A DNA stretch of 38,848 bases from Methanolinea sp. UBA275 (GTDB lineage Archaea; Halobacteriota; Methanomicrobia; Methanomicrobiales; Methanospirillaceae). Position numbers and translations under genes: made by a program. Position 1 is the stretch's first letter. Every line of letters starts with the position of its first letter. This document shows, one piece after another, positions 33,436 through 38,848 of the stretch. Location of the stretch: positions 1 through 38,848 of the forward strand of contig DAWU01000035.1 of assembly GCA_002506105.1 (NCBI GenBank). The letters run 5' to 3'. The notes under the pieces were generated by a model, which did no database searches, was not told the DNA's origin, and was given only the letters and a program-made list of their open reading frames with translations.

Positions 33436-34359
33436 TTATTCCCGTGCTCCGAGTTCGATTTCTCTCTTGGACTTGTAAAAGAAGAATCCCACGATGGCGA
33501 ACGTGACGATTGGTGAGATCCAGTTCGGTATATGTGCACCGAAACTGTCCAGTATCATGATAATGCCGAGGAAAAAGATCGAGTACATCGCGCCATTTTT
33601 CAGGTACCGGTATTTCTTGATATTCTCGACATTATGGACCGTCAGCTCTCTTACCACTACGGCACCAATCCCATTGCCTAAGATGATGAGGGGTACCGAC
33701 ATGGTAAACGCAAAAGCCCCGAGCACACCATCGATGGAGAAGGTGGCATCGATGACCTCGAGGTAGAAGATCTTGCTGATATCCGACATATCCCCTCCCA
33801 CCATCTTCTTCTCCTGTTCTTCGGCATTCTGGCGGAATCCATGGACGATGAAGAACGCGGTAGAACCCACTACCGCACCGAATGCCATCATGGGATTGAC
33901 CTGCAGGGCTTCCCAGACCAGGATGCAGAGGAGTATGGAGACGATGGCAAAGAACCAGACACCCTTCGTGGCGATATACTTCTCCCCACGGACCCCGTAG
34001 AACTTCGGCTCCAGGAAGATCCAGTGGAAGAAGAGGAATATAAGGAAGGTTCCGCCACCCATCAGAAGCACGGGGGCAGATTCTTCGATTGCTGCAATTA
34101 CCGCAGGATCGCTGCTGAAGGTAGCGGTTAGCGCTCCAACCGGACCGAGCGCCGGAGTGGACATCCAGACGATAAGCCAGGGGAGAACCCCGCGGACAAT
34201 GAAAACCGCGATGAGGAGCCCCCAGAGCAGGAACCATCTTCTCGCCCACTCTTTCATCGTGGCGAGGACCTCTGCATTGATAATGGCGTTATCAATACTG
34301 GTGATCGTCTCGAAGAGAATGAGACCTGCGATGATCAGGATGGCAGAGAAAATGTCCAT
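33436..34359 (-). CDS. DUF475 family TerC-like membrane protein
   Basis: This 307-aa protein has about eight or nine membrane helices. The family's acidic-asparagine motifs are FETITSIDNAIINAEV in helix 1 and YLEVIDATFSIDGVLGAFA past the middle, a duplicated pattern like TerC proteins linked to tellurite resistance or metal (for example manganese) transport. A cytoplasmic loop with QNAEEQEKKMVGGD separates the halves. The ATG start has a TATA-like TATTTTAT about 40 bases upstream. It is probably monocistronic; fdhB ends 152 bases upstream. Function is inferred from family only. Confidence 0.9.
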   Translation of the reverse strand: MDIFSAILIIAGLILFETITSIDNAIINAEVLATMKEWARRWFLLWGLLIAVFIVRGVLPWLIVWMSTPALGPVGALTATFSSDPAVIAAIEESAPVLLMGGGTFLIFLFFHWIFLEPKFYGVRGEKYIATKGVWFFAIVSILLCILVWEALQVNPMMAFGAVVGSTAFFIVHGFRQNAEEQEKKMVGGDMSDISKIFYLEVIDATFSIDGVLGAFAFTMSVPLIILGNGIGAVVVRELTVHNVENIKKYRYLKNGAMYSIFFLGIIMILDSFGAHIPNWISPIVTFAIVGFFFYKSKREIELGARE

Positions 34360-34438
34360 GACTGAGTTACGTCACCACCGTTGTGCATAAATGATAAAAT
34401 ACCTTGTGTCCCCGGTTTTTCTCATAAATGGGAAGCGT

Positions 34439-34453
34439 GTTCTTTCAACCGGG
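34439..34453 (+). repeat. 15-bp direct repeat, copy 1
   Basis: GTTCTTTCAACCGGG occurs here, 80 bases upstream of the DUF475 gene and 59 bases beyond the fdhB stop, and again exactly at 37961-37975 upstream of fdhA. One such match somewhere in the window could occur by chance, but both copies are in spacers flanking fdhBA, in the same orientation. Confidence 0.5.
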
Positions 34454-34511
34454 AAGAATAAACAGGGAAAATACCAAATGGCGGAGCCATGTTCATAGCA
34501 AAAAGGGTGAA

Positions 34512-35687
34512 TCAGTTGGAATAGGCTGATTTCCCCAGTTTCGGCTCGAACGCAGAATCTCCCTCAACCCTGATTGCATGTGAGAATTTTGCGAGAGGGA
34601 TATCCATTGCACAGAGCTCTTCACACTGCCCGCAGTTGATGCATGAGTCTGATATGTGGGCAAACCGGCGCATGTGGAACATTGGGTTCGGCGGGACTTC
34701 CCCTGGCTTGACCATGTACTGCTTGCCCTTGAACTTCTCCGCGGCAGGGTAACAGACAGGGCAGTTCTCGATGCAGGAGTAGCACTTGATGCATCGCGAT
34801 GTCTCCTTCTGGATCGCCCCAAAGAGGTCCTTCGAGAGTGCCTCGAAGTCTCTCTTCCGCCACTTCTCACCGAGCTTGACCATCGCACCTTCGACTTTCC
34901 CACGCATCTCGAGTCCCTTCGGATCCGGCGTCTCAGTGTTGAGCGCTCCGTCTTTTGCGGCTCTCGAGAGGAGGTCCGCCCCCTTGTCGCTGCAGACTTC
35001 TACGAAGGTTACCTTCCCTGCCTTGTCACCGATGACTCCCCAGTTCCCACACGCAAGATCGGCCTGACGGGGAACCTTGTACACGCATCGGCGGCAGTTG
35101 GTCCTCCGGCCATAGCCTGCGTCCTCAAGGTCATCGATCTTGATGCCCTTGTGACCGCCCTCGAACTCGATGATGAACTGGCCCTTGTCGATCTCTTCCT
35201 TGTGGACAGTGTCGGGATCCACCTCGAACTTCTCTCTGATCATCTTCCGGGCTGAGACCGGGCTGACAGTGCCTCCGCAGTTGACCCCTATGAGGAGAAG
35301 GTTGTTCAGGTCGACCTTTTTCCGCTTTGCATACTCATGAAAAGCCATGACATCGCAACCCTTCACGGTCATCCCGAGTTTCAATCCCTTGGAGCGCTCG
35401 AGAATCCGTACCGCGGGCTTGGCCATGAGTAATGAGCCACAATGCAGCGAGCCGGCAGTGTCCTTGAGATCCTTTGGATCGGTTATGAGGGTCGGGACAG
35501 CGTCGTAGACATCCTGGCCCTTCTTGACGACAAGGACAGCGTCGACGATCTTCTTCTCGAGTGCATACTTGAGCAGAGTGGTCACCGCACCACCGCATTC
35601 GGCCTTCTTTGCAATCTCCTGATCATTTGTCCACGCGTAGAACATGTCACCTTTCTTTGCGTTGGGTTTTCCTCCAAAGAGAGCCAT
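34512..35687 (-). CDS. fdhB: F420-dependent formate dehydrogenase, beta subunit
   Basis: FdhB passes electrons from the catalytic FdhA subunit to coenzyme F420 through FAD and iron-sulfur clusters. The 391-aa protein belongs to the FrhB/FdhB family: the N-terminal flavin domain has ECGGAVTTLLKYAL (about 30-43), then VKGCDVMAFHEYAKR, IGVNCGGTVS and CRRCVYKVPRQADLACG (198-213). Two 4Fe-4S motifs follow at C299/C302/C305/C309 and C349/C352/C355/C359. The ATG follows the fdhA stop immediately (TAGATG), so synthesis is coupled. A T5 run follows the stop on the minus strand. Confidence 0.97.
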   Translation of the reverse strand: MALFGGKPNAKKGDMFYAWTNDQEIAKKAECGGAVTTLLKYALEKKIVDAVLVVKKGQDVYDAVPTLITDPKDLKDTAGSLHCGSLLMAKPAVRILERSKGLKLGMTVKGCDVMAFHEYAKRKKVDLNNLLLIGVNCGGTVSPVSARKMIREKFEVDPDTVHKEEIDKGQFIIEFEGGHKGIKIDDLEDAGYGRRTNCRRCVYKVPRQADLACGNWGVIGDKAGKVTFVEVCSDKGADLLSRAAKDGALNTETPDPKGLEMRGKVEGAMVKLGEKWRKRDFEALSKDLFGAIQKETSRCIKCYSCIENCPVCYPAAEKFKGKQYMVKPGEVPPNPMFHMRRFAHISDSCINCGQCEELCAMDIPLAKFSHAIRVEGDSAFEPKLGKSAYSN

Positions 35688-37757
35688 CTATTTCGCCTCC
35701 GCAATCTTCTCAATCTTCACAGCACATGCCTTGAACTCCGGGATCTTGGCGATCGGATCGAGTGCATTGTTGGTTAGGATGTTTGCTGCACATTCCTTGA
35801 AGTGGAACGGCATGAACATCACGCCCTTCATGATGTCCTTCGTAATCCTTGCGGGGATATTGATGGTTCCGCGCCGGGTTGTTGCCTTGACCATCTCCTT
35901 GTCCTTGATACCAAGAGCCTTTGCATCCTCGGGGTTGATCTCGACCCATCCCGTCGACTCCTCAGATTCGAGCGACTTGGACCGGCGGGTCATGGTCCCG
36001 GTGTGCCATTGCCAGATGCAGCGGCCTGTCGTGAGGATGAATGGATACTCGGCATCAGGGACTTCCGCCGGGGGTTTGTAGGGGACTCCGAAAAAGACTC
36101 CAATGCCATCGGGGTGCGAGAACTTCTCCTTGTGCAGGATGGGTGTCCCGGGATGCTCGACAGTGGGGCAGGGCCAGTGAAGCGCTTCAGGTTTGTTGAG
36201 GCGCGTATAGTTCATCCCCGCGTAGGACGGTGTGAGTTTCGACATCTCGGTGAAGATCTCCTCGGCGCTCTTCCATGGGAACTGCTTGGCATAGCCCATC
36301 TTGGCTGCGATATCGGCGATGATCTGCCAGTCGAGCTTGGCCTTGCCCGGCGGGTCCTGTGCCTTCCTCCACATCTGGACACGGCGCTCGGTGGAGGTCT
36401 GGGTCCCGTCCTTCTCGGCGTAACAGCATCCTGGCAGCACTACGTCGGCAAGTTCTCCCGTCTCGTTCATGAAGATATCCTGGACAACCAGGAACTCCAG
36501 GTTCTTCAACGCTCTCTCCACGTGATGGAGGTCGGGGTCGGAGATCATCGGGTTCTCGCCCATTATATACATACACTTGAGCTCGCCGGGCTTGTCAGCC
36601 AGCACGTCCATCATGGTCGTGACTTCGTACCCGTTCTTGCCTTGCGCGATGCCGTCGGGGAAGCCCCAGGCGTCTGCGAACTTCTTGCAGGCCGCTTCGT
36701 CGATGACCTTCTGGTACGCGGTGAACACGACAGGCAATGCTCCCATGTCGCAGGCACCCTGTACGTTGTTCTGGCCGCGAAGCGCGTTCACGCCGGTCCC
36801 GGGTCTGCCCAGGTTGCCGGTCAGCATCTGGATATTTGCACACGACCTGACATTGTCCACACCGGTGGTGTGCTGGGTGATTCCCATGGAGTAAAGGATG
36901 CAGGCAGATTCGGCCTTCGCAAACCATTCAGTGGCGGTCTTGAGCTGAGCGACAGGGATTCCTGAGATCTTTGAGACATTCTCCAGGGAATACGCGGGTT
37001 TCATGACCTCTTCTTTCAGCTTGTCAAAGTCCTTAGTACGGTTCTTGATGAAGTCCTTGTCCTCCCAGCCGTTCTTTAGGATCTCCTGCATCATGCCGTT
37101 CAGGATAGCAACGTCGGATCCTGATCGGAATTGCATATAGAGGTCAGCCTGCTTGCCGGTGGGAGTAAACCTTGGATCAGCATAGATGAACTTTGCACCG
37201 TTAGCTTTTGCCTGCATGACTCTCCGCCCTATCAGGGGGTGCTGCTCAAAGGTGTTGCTTCCCAGGATAAACACACACTTGGATTCTGCAATGTCCCCAA
37301 TCGAGTTGGTCATTGCACCCGAGCCGAACGTTGAGGCGAGCCCGGCAACAGTCGAAGCGTGGCAGAGCCTGGCGCAGTGGTCGATGTGACGTGTCTTCAT
37401 CACTCCGCGGGCGAACTTCATCATGGCGTAGTTCTCTTCATTTGAGACCCTTGCCGATGAGAGGCAGGCACATTCGTCGGGTTTATACTGCTTGAACTTC
37501 TTTGCGATCAGGTCATATGCCTCATCCCAGCTCGCCTCGACGAACTTGCCGTCCTTCTTGATGAGAGGAGTGGTAAGCCGGTCGGGGGCGTTGACGAACT
37601 CGTGTGCGTAGGTCCCCTTCGGGCACACCTTTCCTTCGTTGACCGGCGAGCGTTGGTAAGGAGCAGTTGCGGTCACTTTCCCGTCCATCACTACGAGATT
37701 GAACGAGCACCCGGTCCCGCAATAGGGGCAGGTAGTCTGTACATACTTTGCATTCAT
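35688..37757 (-). CDS. fdhA: Formate dehydrogenase alpha subunit (molybdo/tungstopterin)
   Basis: FdhA oxidises formate to CO2 (or the reverse) and, with FdhB, reduces F420 for methanogenesis. The 689-aa protein has an N-terminal 4Fe-4S site C10, C13, C17 and C45 (TCPYCGTGC). The metal ligand of the pterin cofactor is C132 in RLCHASTVAGL, a cysteine and not selenocysteine; there is no in-frame TGA. Other pterin-binding segments are ILGSNTFEQHPLIGRRV, YSMGITQHTTG and the C-terminal LTTGRCIWQWHTGTMTRRS. The ATG 37757 has AGGTG about 7 bases upstream. A long AT-rich region lies further upstream. No fdhC formate transporter is adjacent. Confidence 0.98.
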   Translation of the reverse strand: MNAKYVQTTCPYCGTGCSFNLVVMDGKVTATAPYQRSPVNEGKVCPKGTYAHEFVNAPDRLTTPLIKKDGKFVEASWDEAYDLIAKKFKQYKPDECACLSSARVSNEENYAMMKFARGVMKTRHIDHCARLCHASTVAGLASTFGSGAMTNSIGDIAESKCVFILGSNTFEQHPLIGRRVMQAKANGAKFIYADPRFTPTGKQADLYMQFRSGSDVAILNGMMQEILKNGWEDKDFIKNRTKDFDKLKEEVMKPAYSLENVSKISGIPVAQLKTATEWFAKAESACILYSMGITQHTTGVDNVRSCANIQMLTGNLGRPGTGVNALRGQNNVQGACDMGALPVVFTAYQKVIDEAACKKFADAWGFPDGIAQGKNGYEVTTMMDVLADKPGELKCMYIMGENPMISDPDLHHVERALKNLEFLVVQDIFMNETGELADVVLPGCCYAEKDGTQTSTERRVQMWRKAQDPPGKAKLDWQIIADIAAKMGYAKQFPWKSAEEIFTEMSKLTPSYAGMNYTRLNKPEALHWPCPTVEHPGTPILHKEKFSHPDGIGVFFGVPYKPPAEVPDAEYPFILTTGRCIWQWHTGTMTRRSKSLESEESTGWVEINPEDAKALGIKDKEMVKATTRRGTINIPARITKDIMKGVMFMPFHFKECAANILTNNALDPIAKIPEFKACAVKIEKIAEAK

Positions 37758-38272
37758 TCAAACACCTTTATACGAGGGGCAGTTACAGCCAACAGAAAAT
37801 AAAAGTATCTAAACGATATTTTTTAAATTAAAGGCTTATTTTAATTTTAACTGCATTTTAAATTAACATAATTAACTCCACGATTGCCGTGCGTATCTGA
37901 CACATCGCATTGCCGGGCAAATATTGATACATTCTTTCTTTGAAAATACACACCTGCCCTGTTCTTTCAACCGGGCCGGTTTTCCACACTGACCGTATAA
38001 TACCAAAACTTCAAAATCTCTCGTTTTTTTTACCTGTTGAATAGACAGGATGAGGCACCTCGTGCTGTAATACCCTATATTTTACCGCGGTTTTCGCGAT
38101 CTCCCGCGCGTCAGATTTTTAAAAGAAAAAGGTCACTGCTTGACTCTTTCGCTCTGAAGGAAGAAAAAACTCAGGAAAAGAGAGGTTCTGCCTTCGCTGA
38201 CTGGCATCACGGTGTAATCGGTAGAGAAATTGGAAAAAGAAGATTTTTCGCATTGGAAAGAGTTTGGTGTTC
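37758..38272. other. 515-base intergenic region upstream of fdhA
   Basis: No convincing gene is seen. Close to fdhA is a very AT-rich stretch (about 37795-37880) that contains TTTTAAATTAA twice (37821-37831 and 37856-37866) and several TATA-like runs. Beyond it lie two odd palindromes, TTGCC-G-GGCAA (37910-37920) and AACCGG-G-CCGGTT (37969-37981), with centres 60 bases apart. The second overlaps copy 2 of the 15-bp repeat. A T8 run occurs near 38022-38030. From about 38040 to 38272 I see only unremarkable spacer, including the 3' side of the TPR gene. Confidence 0.6.
37961..37975 (+). repeat. 15-bp direct repeat, copy 2
   Basis: GTTCTTTCAACCGGG is an exact copy of 34439-34453. Here its end overlaps the palindrome at 37969-37981, about 200 bases upstream of the fdhA start codon. 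Confidence 0.5.
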
Positions 38273-38635
38273 TTATCTTCCCAGTGCCAGATCTACGCCA
38301 CGGTTCATGCAGGAATATGCTTCTTTCTCCCTGCCCATCTTTTGCAGTGTGAGTCCCTTGTTGAACCAGGCCTCGGCATGGTGGGGGTCCAGTTTGATCG
38401 CGGCGTCATAACTTGAGAGCGCTTCATCGCAACGGCCAAGCTCGTCGAGACAGTTCGCCTTCTCATGCCAGGCCGATGCAAAATGCGGTTCAACCATGAT
38501 TGCTTTCTCGATCTGTTCAAGCGCACGGTGATAGTCTCCCCTCTGCGCCAATTCTGTCGCGAGACGATACGAATATTCCGCATCCTTTGAGATAGTGAAC
38601 ATCGTCCGTGCCTGATATGGTTGGATTGGGTCCAT
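38273..38635 (-). CDS. Small tetratricopeptide repeat protein
   Basis: The 120-aa soluble protein consists of about three TPR units: SYRLATELAQRGDYHRALEQ, then AWHEKANCLDELGRCDEALS and AWFNKGLTLQKMGREKEAYS. Each unit shows the alternating small and large residues of the 34-residue repeat, with AIMVEPHFASA and AIKLDPHHAEA linkers. It likely serves as a protein-interaction adaptor; no partner can be named. ATG 38635 is chosen over an in-frame upstream start because AGGAGGA lies just upstream. Adjacent genes are far away, so it is probably monocistronic. Confidence 0.88.
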   Translation of the reverse strand: MDPIQPYQARTMFTISKDAEYSYRLATELAQRGDYHRALEQIEKAIMVEPHFASAWHEKANCLDELGRCDEALSSYDAAIKLDPHHAEAWFNKGLTLQKMGREKEAYSCMNRGVDLALGR

Positions 38636-38848
38636 GGTTCTGTATTCCTCCTGTCCAATGCCGGGGTATCGTCCCCCAGGCACGTGACAGGTACAGGAAG
38701 CAGAATATTAACAATTTGCCACCAGAATCTGCATATCTCCTCCGAAAGGCAGTATCGTGTGCACAGGCGCTCACCTGAGTGCATTGCACTGGTGATGTGC
38801 AGAACAGACTGGCAAAACACCTTGGAGGATTTCGAAAAACACCGATAG

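Noticed and set aside
35802..36965. Plus-strand open frame of 387 codons opposite fdhA
   Set aside because: It is an antisense shadow of a conserved enzyme; open because of the codon bias of fdhA.
35688..37757. Possible selenocysteine in FdhA
   Set aside because: There is no in-frame TGA; the metal-ligand position is encoded as cysteine.
38037..38411. Plus-strand open frame overlapping the end of the TPR gene
   Set aside because: Its second half is antisense to the TPR gene, no ribosome binding site is visible, and the text is not protein-like.
38305..38820. Alternative-frame reading over the TPR gene, considered as a possible frameshift
   Set aside because: The TPR repeats are continuous and complete in one frame from 38635 to 38273, so no frameshift is needed.
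38636..38848. Right-edge sequence upstream of the TPR gene
   Set aside because: Apart from the ribosome binding site and a weak AT-rich TTAATATT near 38703-38712, nothing can be supported; open frames here are short and lack patterns.
1..38848. CRISPR arrays, insertion sequences, toxin-antitoxin pairs or defence islands
   Set aside because: I looked for regular spaced repeats, transposase motifs and paired small genes by eye and found none. The PIN domain at 4202 is part of a large ATPase and not a VapC toxin.

Overview
The window comes from a methanogenic euryarchaeon, most probably of the order Methanomicrobiales. The evidence is a split archaeal RNA polymerase operon (H, B'', B', A', A'', L30e, NusA), an F420-type formate dehydrogenase (fdhAB), methanogen-typical small families (a DUF473 protein, a PAC2 protein), archaeal riboflavin/F420-pathway ArfC, archaeal LeuRS, and TATA-box promoters with several apparently leaderless starts. 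Base composition is moderate apart from one strikingly AT-rich gene. I see no rRNA, CRISPR array, insertion sequence or prophage. Two tRNA genes are present, neither encoding CCA.

Left part (1-11,000): a soluble V4R/Cache sensor-like protein and a small PATAN-like protein lie on the minus strand. Divergent from them is an AT-rich prepilin-type (A24) peptidase gene whose end carries the ribosome binding site of hisI. A PIN-ATPase-KH protein and leuS form a plus-strand pair. leuS converges, with a 2-base gap, on a 105-aa conserved protein that diverges from a PAC2/DUF473 pair. A membrane-anchored TPR protein follows.

Middle (11,000-20,200): tRNA-Arg(TCT), a small coiled-coil ORF, a hairpin-rich spacer, then the minus-strand transcription operon rpoH-rpoB2-rpoB1-rpoA1-rpoA2-rpl30e-nusA. 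It ends at nusA without the rps12/rps7/elongation-factor genes that follow it in many archaea. tRNA-Lys(TTT) sits 77 bases upstream of rpoH with no visible promoter between them.

Right part (20,200-38,848): a single-domain response regulator diverges from a PD-(D/E)XK-like protein. Next come redox and metal genes, all on the minus strand: an FMN glutamate-synthase-like protein, a DUF362 ferredoxin-domain protein, ferritin, a two-TM protein, an HPPD-like VOC protein, and copA with a 47-aa YHS protein. These are followed by an SLC13/ArsB-type permease with arfC, an isochorismatase-like hydrolase, a DUF475/TerC membrane protein, fdhB-fdhA, and a small TPR protein. The 515-base spacer upstream of fdhA has an AT-rich block and two odd-length palindromes.

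No single cluster is an obvious new defence or biosynthetic system. The best candidates for undescribed biology are the Cache domain nested in a V4R protein without membrane segments, the PD-(D/E)XK-like protein without its lysine, the HPPD-like protein with an intact iron triad in a presumed strict anaerobe, and the CopA-YHS pair.
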